Shown: positions 45,251-55,357, counted from the first letter of the stretch. The stretch is DNA of 64,000 bases from Locusta migratoria (GCA_026315105.1 CM048745.1:754065506-754129505); one strand, 5' to 3'. Translations and numbers: made by a program. The notes: generated from the letters alone by a model not told the origin.

Positions 45251-45345
45251 ATGGTGTAAAAATTAACGATTGATTGTATATAATGAGAAGTGCCTCTGCA
45301 GGCACTTAAATGTGATTTGCAGAGTATCAGATGTAGATGGTTCTG
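45251..45345 (+). mobile_element. Internally deleted CR1-like LINE copy
   Basis: Begins with the RT-coding phrase seen at 45850-45895 (atggtgtaaaaatt, aatgagaagtg) and jumps directly to the 3' UTR phrase caggcacttaaatgtgatttgcag and a gatgtagatg end. About 1.0 kb of coding sequence is therefore missing compared with the neighbouring copy. Confidence 0.75.
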
Positions 45346-46564
45346 GCAACTCCTTACCATCGCCCGTTCCTATATAGGAAGGGTGTTCAAATGAAAAGTT
45401 AACAAACAACACTGTGGGTATAGCTGAAGTCTCTATTCAAACTAGCTCTTTATTCACACGAAGTGATGGGTGCTATCGACAAGGGTTCGCAAATCGATTC
45501 CGCATTTCTTGATTTTCAGAAGGCTTTTGTCACCGTACCTCACAAACGGCTTTTAATCAAATTGCGTGGTTATGGTATATCGCCCCGAATTTGCGATTGG
45601 ATAGGGGATTTCCTGTCAGAGAGGACACACTTCGTAGTAATCGATGGTAAGGCATCGACTAAAACAGAAGTGATATCCAACGTGCCTCAGGGTAGTGTCA
45701 TTGGTCATCTGCTGTTCCTTATTTACATAAACGATTTAGGGGAAAATCTAAGTAGCTCTCTTAGGTTGTTTGCAGATGACGCCGTCATTTACCGTCTAGT
45801 AAAATCATCTGAAGATCAAAACCAACTGCAGAACGAGCTGAATAAGATATCACTATGGTGTAAAAATTGGTAATTGACTCTGCATAATGAGAAGTGGGAA
45901 GTCGTGCACATGAGTACGGAAAGAAATCCGTTAAACTTTGTTTACAAGATAAATCAATTAAAAGTGAAGGACGTAAACTCCACAAAATACTTAGGAATTA
46001 CTATTACTTCAGACATAAATTGGAAAGAACACGTAGATAATGTCGTGTGAAAGGCGAACCAGAGACTGCGTTTTATTGGCAGAACCCTTAAAAGATGCAA
46101 CAGAATTACTAAAGAGGCTGCATACACTAAGCTTGTCCGTCAATTTTTGGAGTGTTGCTGCCCAGTGTGAGATCCTTATCAGGTGGGTTTGACGGAGGAC
46201 ACCGAAAGAGTCCAAAGAAGAGCAGCTCGTTTTGTCACGATACAGAGGAGACAGGGTTACGGAAATTATACAGGATCTGGGATGGGAATCATTACAACAA
46301 CGGCGCTTATCGCTGCAGCGTGGGCAACTTGCGAAACTCCAATCGCCAACATTCTCCTCCGAATGCGAAAATACAGGGTGTTACAGAAAGGTACGGCCAA
46401 ACGTTCAGGAAACATTTCACACACACAAAGAAAGAAAATATGTTATGTGGATATGTATCCGGAAACGCTTAATTTCCATGTTAGAGTTCATTTTAGTATT
46501 TCTCTTTAAATGTAAATTGAAATAATTCGTGCAGACAGTTGTCAAAATACCCAATTGATTCGTT

Positions 46565-47306
46565 AGTATGTACTGTACTTCCTCCATTCACGTCATCAAC
46601 ACAGATGTTTCTGTGAACGTTTGGGCAGGAATAGTTGGTGATGTCATGATTGGGTCTCATGTTCTTCCACCTACGCTCACTGGAGCACGTTATCATGATT
46701 TCATTTACCTGTGCTGCTTGAACATGCGCCCGCCGCTATGGCCGAGGGGACTGAGGCTCTCCAGTCACGGTCTGCACGGCCACTACGGTCGGGGGTTCGA
46801 ATCCCCCCTCGGGCATGGATATTTGTGCCGTCCTTAGTCTTAGTTAATTCATAAGTAGTTTGTAAGCTTAGGGACTGATAACCCCGTAGTTAAGTGCCAT
46901 AAGTTCTACAAACATGTGAACATGTGTGCTTGAACCTGTGCCTTTACAAGTACGACACAACATGTGGTTCATGCACGACGGAGCTCCTGCACATTTCAGT
47001 CGACGTGTTCGTACGCTTGTCAACAACAGATTCGGTGACCGATGGATTGGTAGAGGCGGACCATTTCCATGGCCTCCACGCTCTCCTGACCTCAACCCTC
47101 TTGACTTTCATTTATGGGGGCATTTGGAAGCTCTTGTCTACGCAACCCCGGTACCAAATGTAGAGACTGTTCGTGCTCCTATTGTGGACAGCTGTGATAC
47201 AATACGCCATTCTCCAGGGCTGCATCAGCGCATCAGGGATTCCATGCGACGGAGGGTGGATGCATGTATCCTCTATAACGGAGAACATTTTGAACATTTC
47301 CTGTAA
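46565..47306 (+). pseudogene. mariner transposase remnant (41-residue D-D spacing)
   Basis: Before the SINE: TDVSVNVWAGIVGDVMIG and LTGARYHDFIYL, around the first catalytic Asp. After it: MWFMHDGAPAHFSRRV with the second Asp, WPPRSPDLNPLDFHLWG with the third, and a C-terminus ending IYNGEHFEHFL. I count 41 residues between the second and third Asp, as in DD41D mariners. The N-terminal DNA-binding part is missing, so it is non-autonomous. Confidence 0.85.
46715..46938 (+). mobile_element. SINE-A copy inside the mariner
   Basis: Element about 46727-46926. Flanks tgcttgaacatg (46715-46726) and tgcttgaacctg (46927-46938) match 11 of 12. Insertion order here is LINE, then mariner, then SINE. Confidence 0.9.
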
Positions 47307-47759
47307 CAAAGTGTTTGAAGTCACGCTGGTACGTTGTGTTGCTGTGTGTTTCCATTCCATGACTAATGTTATTTGAAGAGAAGTAATGAAATGAGCTCTA
47401 ACATGGAAATGAAGCGTTTCCGGACACATGTCCACATAACATATTTTCTTCCTTTGTGTGTGAGGAATGTTTCCTGAAAGTTTGGCCGTACCTTTTTGTA
47501 ATACCCTATATATTGTTGACACCCACTTATATGGGTAGAAATGATCATCAGAATAAAATACGAGAAACCAGAGCTCGAACGAAGAGATTCAGGTGTTCTT
47601 TCTTCCCGCGCTGTATTCGTGATTGGAATGGGAGATAAATAGTATAAAGGTGGTTCTATTAACCGTCTGCCAGGCACTTAAATGTGATTTGCAGAGTATC
47701 CGATGTAGATGTAGATGTAGAGTGCATCATTTGATTTAGAAAATTAGTGAATTGATTTG

Positions 47760-48080
47760 CGGGCAGCGGGGTCGGTGACCTACAAATGTATGAAGGGAGG
47801 GAACTGGTAAGCAGCCGCTGTGTAGGTGGGGGTGTGTAGCGGACGTCGGGTCCGTTGGTGGCTGTCGGCTGTCGCGTCGGGTCGATAGGGCGGCGGCCGT
47901 GGCTCGGTGGCGGCTGTGGCGGCGGCGCTAGCGCAGGTCGCGGCCGCGACAGACGCGCTCCGCCGGCCGACGCGACCACACCGCACCGCGACGCAGCGCA
48001 GCCACCACCCACTGCCGGTACGTACCTGTCAGCAGCCGCCAGCCCTGGCCTTCACCACAACAATCACACCTGTACTCACA
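47760..48080. promoter_or_regulatory. CpG-island-like GC-rich patch
   Basis: Sharply GC- and CpG-rich (runs such as ggcggcggccgtggctcgg and cgcgaccacaccgcaccgcg) in an AT-rich neighbourhood. A donor-like site cg|gtacgtacc lies near 48016-48025. It could be a host promoter and first exon or a GC-rich element 5' end. No convincing ORF on either strand. Confidence 0.35.
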
Positions 48081-48151
48081 CTGCCATACGGGTAAAACGT
48101 AGCCCCAGAGTTTTTGTACACACTCTTGTCAGGTGCCTACCATTTAGCGCA

Positions 48152-48250
48152 ACCATCTCGTACTTCAAGGCATTTTGTAAATATACCGCGTGAGACGTCA
48201 TTCGTTCCGCGATCGTTTCAAATTTTTGTAAATCTAAGAGACCTAACCCC
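48152..48250. repeat. ~95-bp dispersed repeat, first copy
   Basis: Shares accgcg.ga.acgtcat.cgttccgc and ttcaaatttttgtaaatctaagag with 50205-50300, around 90% by eye. The right end is the sense 3' edge of a SINE-B in reverse orientation. Confidence 0.7.
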
Positions 48251-48695
48251 AGCACCACTAAGCTCGGATGTGTCACATGGGTGTCTAAGGGGGGAGGGGG
48301 AGGGCAAAAATTGCCCTCACGTTCTTTACACTTTTTAACAATTTATTATTGTTTGTTTATTTATTTTTTATTATTTAATGAACTAAGAATTTCTTTATTA
48401 TGTTGCAACACTCTTTCCATAGTTATCAGGAACATTATAACAGATGCAAACATAACAAATAAGGTAATGAACATGAGAAATGTTATTAATTTTTATCATG
48501 AAACTAACACTTCAATGAAAGTACTTGGGCTCGAACAAACACATATACATCAAAATAGTACGAGAGATAATGTAAAGATCCCTTATTGCACTAGTGACAC
48601 TCCCGCATCTGCAAAACACTGAAGTCGTCCATTAGAGACCTCTCCGTGTGCCTTGCCACATTGCACTTTGACCTGTCGGTTCGCCAGTAGGGACG
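48251..48695. other. Unassigned AT-rich stretch
   Basis: G-rich start (ggggggagggggagggc at about 48279-48304), then AT-rich DNA. Nothing recognised. Confidence 0.4.
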
Positions 48696-49085
48696 GTGCA
48701 GTGTGCCTCCGAAGTTGCGTCTTGTGATGTTATTTGTGTGGTGAAGCGTCAGATGGGGCGGCGATTGATGATCAATCCTGCTAAAGTATTGCGATTGGTT
48801 GAGATGAAGTTACGAAGAACCATTCTTCGTGAAGATGGTATTAGTGTAGAAGATGAATCATTCGCATGCTTTCTCGTACCTGTTATGGTACAGAAATATG
48901 AGCATAAGTTAGATCCTGTTGTAACACAAAAAACATAATGCTGATAATAGGGATGATAATGACGAAGAACTCATTGCTAGTGGTAGTGCTACGGTAAGTG
49001 CGGGAAGAGGCGATGGAAACAGTGGCAGTGAATACCAACAGTCTTCCGAGAAGAAGGTTAAAGTTGCAACAATCATCATTCGCTA
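48696..49085 (+). pseudogene. Unknown ORF with a homopolymer frameshift
   Basis: An 80-aa frame (GRRLMINPAKVLRLVEMKLR, then ILREDGISVEDESFACFL) ends just after an A6 run at about 48930. Shifting one base opens an acidic continuation (NADNRDDNDEELIASG, SEYQQSSEKKVKV) to a stop near 49085. The acidic-then-basic tail is protein-like, but no family is recognised. It may be a broken transposase N-terminus. Confidence 0.3.
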
Positions 49086-49191
49086 GAGAACATGTACGAT
49101 GATTGTTACATAAGTTATAGTTAAGATATCTGCATTACGTATGGCGTCTACAATTACATCTACAGTGCTATCTAGAGTAGTGGCGTAACTC

Positions 49192-49224
49192 AAATGTTCA
49201 AATGTTTGTAAAGCTTATGGGACA
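49192..49224 (-). mobile_element. SINE-A 3' end fragment
   Basis: Only tcaaatgttcaaatgtttgtaaagc and the next few bases of the family's 3' end are present, directly abutting the CR1-like tail. Confidence 0.75.
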
Positions 49225-50205
49225 TCTACTTCTACATCTACATAGATACTCTGCAAATCACATTTAAGTGCCTGGCAGAGGGTTCGTTAACCACTTTCAT
49301 AACTTTTCTCTACCGTTCCATTCTCTAATAGCGCGCGGGAAAAAAGAACACCTAAATCGTTCCGTTTTCGATCTGATTTCTCTTATTTTATTGGAATGCT
49401 CATGTCTCCCAAAGTAGGTGAGTGCTAGCAAAATATTGTTACATTCAGAAGTAAGCCGGCCGCGGTGGCCGAGGGGACTGAGGCGCTTCAGTCACAGTCT
49501 GCACGGCCACTACGGTCGGGGGTTCGAATTCCCCTCGGGCATGGATATTTGTGCCGTCCTTAGTCTTAGGTAGTTCATAAGTAGTTCGTAACTTTAGGGA
49601 CGGATGACCCCGTAGTTAAGTCCCATAGACTCTACAAACATGTCAACACGTGTCAGAAGTAAAAGTCGGTGACTGAAACTTCGCAAACAGATCACGCCGC
49701 AATGAATAACGTCTTTCTTTAATTGATTTCCACCTCAATTCCTGCAACATTTCCGTGATTCTCTCCCCCCCCCCCCCCCCCCCGTAACGTGATAAAACAA
49801 AACAAGCTGGCCTTCTCTGAACCTTCTCAATATCTCCCGTCAGTCCCACCTGGTGAGGGTCCCACAATGGGCAACAGTACTCCAGGAGAGGACGCACAAG
49901 TGTGATGCAGGCAGTCTCTTTGGTGGAGCTAGTGCATCTTCGAAGCGTTCTGCCAATGAAACGTAACCTTTGTTTCGCCTGCCCCACAATATTTCTTCTG
50001 TGTTCTCTCCAGTCAAAGTTGTTTGTAATAGTAACTCCTAGGTAATTGGTAGAATTTACGACCTTAAGGTTTGACTGATTTATCGTGTAATTGAAGTTCA
50101 GCGGATTTCTTTTAGTGGTCATGTGTATTACTTCACACTTTTCTTTATTTAGTGTTAATTGCCAACTTTCGCACCATGTAGAAATTTAGTCTAAATCGCT
50201 TTGCA
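49225..50205 (-). mobile_element. CR1-like LINE 3' part with SINE insertion
   Basis: Antisense. From 50122 the minus strand reads TTKRNPLNFNYTINQSNLKVVNSTNYLGVTIT...LVRPLLEYCCPLWDP...ITEMLQELRWKSIKERRYSLRRDLFAKFQSPTF. A C/G run at 49767-49783 falls in the loop before ITEML. The C-terminus and 3' UTR (gtgcctggcagaggg) continue to 49225 after the SINE at 49455-49652. Confidence 0.88.
49445..49662 (+). mobile_element. SINE-A copy with 10-bp TSD
   Basis: Element 49455-49652, TSD tcagaagtaa at 49445-49454 and 49653-49662, perfect. Opposite strand to its host LINE. Confidence 0.95.
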
Positions 50206-50727
50206 ACCATCCCGTATTTCAAGGTATTTTGTAAATGTACCGCGAGAAACGTCATACGTTCCGCTATCGTTTCAAATTTTTGTAAATCTAAGAGACGTAA
50301 CTAAGTTGGTTATCAGTCTCTAGGCTTATTAACTACTTTAAGTTAAAGTACAGCGTTGAGAGTAAAATCCTAAAGTCCGCTACCAGTCACATTAAAGGTC
50401 GTATTATGTATTTATGACACGACCGGTTTCGGAATTGTGCCCATCTTCAGGTGCTTAAAACATTCAGAATTTTATATGTGTAGCATGTTCGTCAAGTTCA
50501 CTGCTTGAAAACAAATTATTTGGTACTTATAATAGCGAAACCAGTTGCAGGTGGCGGGATGGCATGAACAAAAACACTGTTTACTTACATTTAATTTTGT
50601 ATTCAAATCGCGATTGTCCATGTGACGCACTTTTTACACTTTCGTTTGATAACCTCTTTACTCTTATTTCTATTCTGCTTGACATTTTTAGTACAATTTA
50701 TCATCATCACTGCCCAGAATTGTGAAC

Positions 50728-50954
50728 TCAAACCATACAGCCGGTCGCGGTGGACGAGGGGATTGAGGCGCTCCAGTCACGGTCTGCACGGCCACTACGG
50801 TCGGGGGTTGGAATCCCCCCTCGGGCATGGGTATTTGTGCTGTCCTTAGTCTTAGCTAGTTCATAAGTAGTTTGTAAGCTTAGGGACTGATGACCCCGTA
50901 GTTAAGTCCCATAAGTTCTACAAACATTTGAACATTTTTTTTTCAAACCATACA
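50728..50954 (+). mobile_element. SINE-A copy in the left fold-back arm
   Basis: Element 50740-50942, TSD tcaaaccataca at 50728-50739 and 50943-50954. The B box has one change (gggttggaatcc). Confidence 0.94.
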
Positions 50955-51217
50955 CTTTGTTAATATTTGTATACACAGTTTCTGGTCAAAGAACTTATAT
51001 CTAAGAAGCACAAATATGTTACAACACAGTTAGGTGTATCCAAATATAAACAAAGTGTATGGTGTGAGTTCACATTTCTGTGCAGTGATGATGGTAAATT
51101 GTACTCCAAAAATGGCAAGTACAATAGTACCAAACGTAAGGAGATTATCGAAGGAAAGTATGGTCGCAAAAGTGTGTAAAAAGTGTCTCAAGTGGACCAT
51201 AACGATTTGGATAAATA

Positions 51218-51441
51218 TTAACCCTGCGTTACTAACATCTGTTTTAACGCTCGCTACTAACACCCGTCTTTCAGGAGGTTTTGAACTTTTGTTAGTACCA
51301 CCCGTCACTTCGGCGAGTGTGATTACAAGCCAACACTCTACCATTGTACACTTGTTCATGAATTGTTCCTAGAAACGTCAGAGCTCACTGACAATTTCAA
51401 CGTAGCCGTCATTTTGACGGATGTTACTAAGCTAGGGTTAA
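51218..51441. mobile_element. piggyBac-type MITE, 216 bp
   Basis: Element 51222-51437 between TTAA at 51218-51221 and 51438-51441. Termini ccctgcgttactaacatctg and (rc of the right end) ccctagcttagtaacatccg are similar imperfect inverted repeats. The opposite fold-back arm keeps the single TTAA at 50591-50594 with matching flanks, which is a built-in empty site. Confidence 0.85.
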
Positions 51442-51849
51442 ATGTAAGCAAACAGTGTTTTTGTTCATGTCATCTCGCCACCTGTAAATGGTTTCGCTAT
51501 TATTAACACCAGATAATTTTTTTTTCAAACAATGAACGCCACCAGGCTACACATGTTAATTCTGAATGTTTTAAGCACCTGAAGACTGGCACATGTCCGA
51601 AACCGGTCGTGTCATAAATAAATACGATCTTTAATGTGACTGGTAGTGAATTTTATTCTCAACCATGTATTAGGAACAGTCACAAAGTTCACACATCCAT
51701 CATGGATACATACTTAACTTTAAAGTAACTTATGCAAGAGACAGCACGAACATCCATGCCAGAGGGAGGACTCGAACCTCCGACGGCGAGCAACCGGGCG
51801 CTGCGTAACAAGGCACCTTAGTAAGCTCGGCCATTCCACCGCAATACTT

Positions 51850-52775
51850 GTTTCTTATTATGGAAATTCGTGACGATGAAGACAACACAAAAATACAGCC
51901 CTGTCAACAAGATTCAACTGAAGATTGTGTAATTTTTGGCAACAGTATGGTGTTTGGAAAAGTGTTCCAGATGTACCTATAACCTTCAGGTTTTTGTGTG
52001 CTTTTTTAAAACTGGATTTAGCTTCGAATAGTGATGACTGTATTTCTCCTACATCCCAAAAACGAAAGTCATTTAAATCCGCAACAGTTACAAATAAACG
52101 AGTATGTGCATATAATGCAAACGACAAGTTTTACTTCTGTTAAGCTTTTCAGTATTTCTATACTTAGTAGTTGTAACTGGAGGTTGAAATTTACAAGAAG
52201 TGTTGTTCATTTAACTCGTAAAGCAAATAATTGTCACAACTATTTTTCTATCTCCAGTTTTTTAAAACAAATGTGATAAGGCTATAAATGTGCCCTACGC
52301 CTATTTATTTTATTATTTCAGATTTTTTTTTTAATTTTGTATTTCATTTACATCAGCCTCCATTAATTCACAGACTTGAAAATAAATTGTACCATAAAGA
52401 TGAAGTAAATGTATTTGTCTATGTTATTACTTCAGTAACAGTGCTATTGGTCAAAAATGGCCAAATTGATAACACAAAGCTATTGCAAATATTACAAAGC
52501 GTTTTTGTTTTAAAATTAGAGTTACAAATGTAGCTGTCCCCCGAAATTGGGGAATTCCCCCCCCCCCCCCCCAACCACCCTTTTTGACTGTCTTGCCCCT
52601 CATTGCTTCATTCAACAGTTTCCACACTACTACTATTGCACATGGAGTTGCTCAAATACTCATTTATTATTTCAACGTTCTTACAAGCTTGAGACCGTAA
52701 TACGCATTTAGCGTAAATAAAAAGAGCAACATTATGGACTTACTAGTGGTTTCTCCTGGTGTTATATTTCTTCCT
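51850..52775. other. Unassigned AT-rich stretch
   Basis: Short overlapping ORFs with no motif; a C18 run at about 52556-52573. No transposon recognised. Confidence 0.45.
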
Positions 52776-52778
52776 CTT

Positions 52779-53075
52779 TTATGTTACTTGGTAGCACAAT
52801 GGACTCATATTGGAGACGACGGCGGTTCAAATTCACCTTCGGACATCCATTTTTAGATTTTCCGTGATTTCCCCAAATCTTTCCAGGAAAATGCTGGAAT
52901 GGTTCTTTCGGAAGGGCACTGCCGATTTCCTTCGCCATCCTTACCAGAAAATTCGACTCCCGTCTCTAATGACAGCGCTGTCAATGGCACGTTAGCCGCT
53001 AACTTTCCTTCCTTATACTACTACTTCTCCTTTCCTCTCTGCCCATCGCCTTCTACCTTACTATCCATTTCAGTT
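52779..53075 (+). mobile_element. SINE-D copy, decayed
   Basis: Head-like ggtagcacaatggactcata and ggttcaaattcacc, followed by the body ttccgtgatttccccaaatc and gaatggttctttcggaagggcac. This body is a common insect SINE core in my recollection. Tail near actttccttcc. No TSD found. Confidence 0.7.
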
Positions 53076-53793
53076 TCGTTTTCGTGTGGCTCAATCCCTA
53101 TCACGTCATATCACCTTAACAATGTTCCTAATAATAATATAAATCAAGTATTAGCAAACTGCCTGCAATATGTGTTGGGAATGTAAATACTAGCAAAGGC
53201 GTAATAAATTACCTCATCTGCGACTGGAAGGTTTTTCATTCATTTCATTGCTTTTCAACTTCATATGTTCTGAAGGGTCTGTCGTACTAAGACGTAATTT
53301 CCAATGTATGTTGAATGGTATATATGCCTATACTGTCTGCAAAATACGTCCAAAATACACTGGTAACAACGTAATCGAAACGCCATGTGTAATGGGGTCG
53401 GTTTTTCTTCAACATAATTGTTTATGACGTTACATCTCATGAGTTACATGTAGTATCATCACATAATTTTGAAGGCACATTCAGTCTTATGTGTGTATAC
53501 TGTGTATGAAATGTCTTGCTAATACAATTAGTAATATAGAAGTAATGAATAGTAACGTCATGCTGAATCCAGTAATTTTACTGAATGAAGAGCGCGAAAG
53601 TTGTAAGCGATAAAATTCTTTCATTTCATCACTTTCTTGAAGCTGTCAGCGAGAAAAGTTTCGTAAAGGCTTGAAATTATGTGTAAAGGTGTTTCCAAGT
53701 CGCTAACATTAATTCTCAAATAGCATATGAATAAACTCTCGTTATTCACGCGTCGCATGGTCGGGCAATTTTTTGTTTCCGTCATTATTTATG
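53076..53793. other. Unassigned AT-rich stretch
   Basis: Nothing recognised. Confidence 0.5.
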
Positions 53794-54020
53794 ACGTCAT
53801 ATCTCAAATCAAATGTTCAAATGTTTGTATAGTCTATGGGACTTAACTACGGGGTCATCAGTCCCTAAACTTACAAACTACTTATGAACTACTTACGGAC
53901 TAGGACGGCACAAATATCCATGCCCGAGAGGGGATTCGAACCCCCGACCGTAGTGGCCGTGCAGACCGTGACTGAAGCGCCTCAGTCCCTTCGGCCACCG
54001 CGGCCGGCACGTCATATCTC
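53794..54020 (-). mobile_element. SINE-A copy with 12-bp TSD
   Basis: Element 53806-54008, TSD acgtcatatctc at 53794-53805 and 54009-54020, perfect. Confidence 0.95.
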
Positions 54021-54129
54021 CTGAACTATGTGTCGAAGGTGGTTATTACTTCCACAAAGATTATGTCACAGTCAGAAATGTGTATACTAAATTTAGTTGA
54101 CATCAGTGCAGTAATGAAGCATGAGATAT

Positions 54130-54242
54130 GGAACACATACACACACACACACACAGAAAGAAAGAAAAAGAGAGATAGACCTACTTTAATAATATATATT
54201 CCTACTTCATTAATATATATGCCTGCTTTATTAATATATATG
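54130..54242. repeat. CA microsatellite and 21-bp tandem repeat
   Basis: (AC)n and (GAAA)n runs at 54132-54178 precede about three 21-bp units of the form cctacttta-ttaatatatat at 54180-54242. Confidence 0.85.
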
Positions 54243-54483
54243 CATAAAGTTAAAATTCTTGAAAGCTTGAGACCATACTGCCCAGTTAAATGTATTTTGG
54301 ACTTACAACATTTTTACTGCGTGTGTTTGTCATTGTTCTAAAACTACCTCACTTTTGATACTTACTCTACATCGCACATATTAAACAGTTAAATGATTCG
54401 TAATTAACACAATTTACCTGTCATGTATGTGTTACTACATTTCATCTTCTCTTGTTCTTGATATTCTTTATCTATTACTATTT

Positions 54484-54530
54484 CTAGTACTACTACTACT
54501 ATTACTACTACTACTACTAGCAGTAGTAGT
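54484..54530. repeat. (TAC)n microsatellite
   Basis: Imperfect tactactac run, continuing as its complement agtagtagt, so it can also form a short hairpin. The DNA at 54530-55290 has no recognised gene. Confidence 0.85.
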
Positions 54531-55296
54531 ATGTGTAATGTACTACATATTGCCTTCTACTGATAGTACAACCATTACTATCATTAACTTAATGTTAACT
54601 GCACTGTGTCACCAGTACTACTACTTGTGAAATCCTTTCTGATTTAGGCCTTTCAAGAACGGTGAAGGGTCGGGCATGTGGGATCCTCCGGTACTGCTCC
54701 TTCCTGTCTGTTTGCAGTAGCTCTCATTTCATTGTCTGTATCTAGAGTGTACCTGTGTAACATATTGTTTCATAAATTGTTCCTAATGGGACGGAAGCAG
54801 AACATTAAAACTTAAAGTGTTGTTTTTTGTAGCTCTGCTTCAGGAATGCCATTTCACAAAATTTCGCGTGTCCCGGTCTACAGTGCTGCATACACTGCAG
54901 CCATTAAAGCATAACAGGTGCCAATGAAAGTGTTTCGCGATATTGAAAATCCCAAGTTATATCATACAGGGAAGTACAAGATAAACGCCAGAGGATTCAT
55001 TCTGGACTGGAAAGTCTCATGTAAGTAAACTGTATGAAAGCAGCCACGATTTCTGTCCCGAATGTACAACACCGTTTTCGTGAAAAAGGGTTGAAGGGAT
55101 CCACGGCGGCCAGAAAACTTTGATATGCTTACAAGATAAGGTGAAATGATTCCTTTGTGCACAGCAACATAAAGACTAAAGCATGCAGCAATGGTCCAAA
55201 GTGTTTCTCGAGGTGTTCTCCAAGGACGAATGTGTGGGGTATTTTGGAACCTGTTGACAGTCAACCTTAAACCTTTAGGCAGCTCCGGCTGAAAAC

Positions 55297-55357
55297 AACC
55301 GGTGGCCAACATTACGGTTGCGTCTGATGATGGTCACGTAAGTGACCGAAACCGGTT
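55297..55357 (+). ncRNA. Hammerhead-ribozyme-like motif, probably inactive
   Basis: AACCGGT (55297-55303) pairs fully with ACCGGTT (55351-55357) as stem III. CTGATGA (55324-55330) is the conserved core, GGTCAC/GTGACC with a GTAA loop (55332-55347) is stem II, and GAAA (55348-55351) closes the core. Stem I (55304-55323) pairs poorly, and the base after the cleavage-site U is G, where H is needed, so cleavage is unlikely. Type I hammerheads occur in Penelope-like elements and related small retroelements; aataaa follows at 55366. Confidence 0.5.

Larger units (their letters stand above)
46372..47510 (+). mobile_element. mariner-like element in the CR1-like LINE
   Basis: Element 46374-47508 flanked by TA (46372-46373, 47509-47510). 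The terminal inverted repeats are imperfect: cagggtgttacagaaaggtacggcc against the reverse complement of ggccgtacctttttgtaataccct. Removing the element and one TA restores gaaaatattgttgac, close to the uninterrupted relative at 4378-4396. It carries a transposase remnant and a SINE-A. Confidence 0.92.
45440..47717 (+). mobile_element. CR1-like LINE, 5'-truncated, split by a mariner
   Basis: RT from 45463: IDSAFLDFQKAFVTVPHKRLL, NVPQGSVIGHLLFLIYINDL and catalytic LFADDAV, then a stop (KNW*) and continuing thumb region VNSTKYLGITITSDINW. After a frame change it continues AARFVTIQRRQGYG. The mariner at 46374-47508 interrupts it, and the C-terminus plus 3' UTR resume at 47511. It ends with a (gatgta)n tail at about 47698-47717. 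Same family as 4208-4582, 30605-30805, 49225-50205 and 57990-58350. Confidence 0.88.
50355..51663. mobile_element. Fold-back element with ~600-bp inverted arms
   Basis: gttgagagtaaaat at 50355 mirrors attttattctcaac ending at 51663. Matching stretches continue inward: accagtcacattaaag, gacacgaccggtttcgga, gcttaaaacattcagaatt, aaaaacactgttt, catacactttgtt. Arms are roughly 85% identical by eye and meet near 50950-51030. The left arm is lengthened by a SINE-A (50740-50942) and the right by a TTAA-flanked MITE (51222-51437). No credible transposase inside; the host is a SINE-B. Confidence 0.85.
50260..51845 (-). mobile_element. SINE-B split by the fold-back element
   Basis: The 3' part lies at 50265-50350 (ttcaaatttttgtaaatctaagag, gttatcagtctctaggctt) and the 5' part with the tRNA-like head at about 51711-51845 (rc of ggactcgaacctccgacggcg...gctcggccattccacc). 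The two parts are in correct order on the minus strand and are separated by the inverted-repeat element. Confidence 0.75.

Noticed and set aside
14391..53990. SINE heads as functional tRNA genes
   Set aside because: Heads are followed by SINE bodies and flanked by TSDs, and their anticodon arms and acceptors do not fold cleanly.
54962..55312. 116-aa minus ORF
   Set aside because: No domain, and it overlaps the repeat carrying the hammerhead-like motif.
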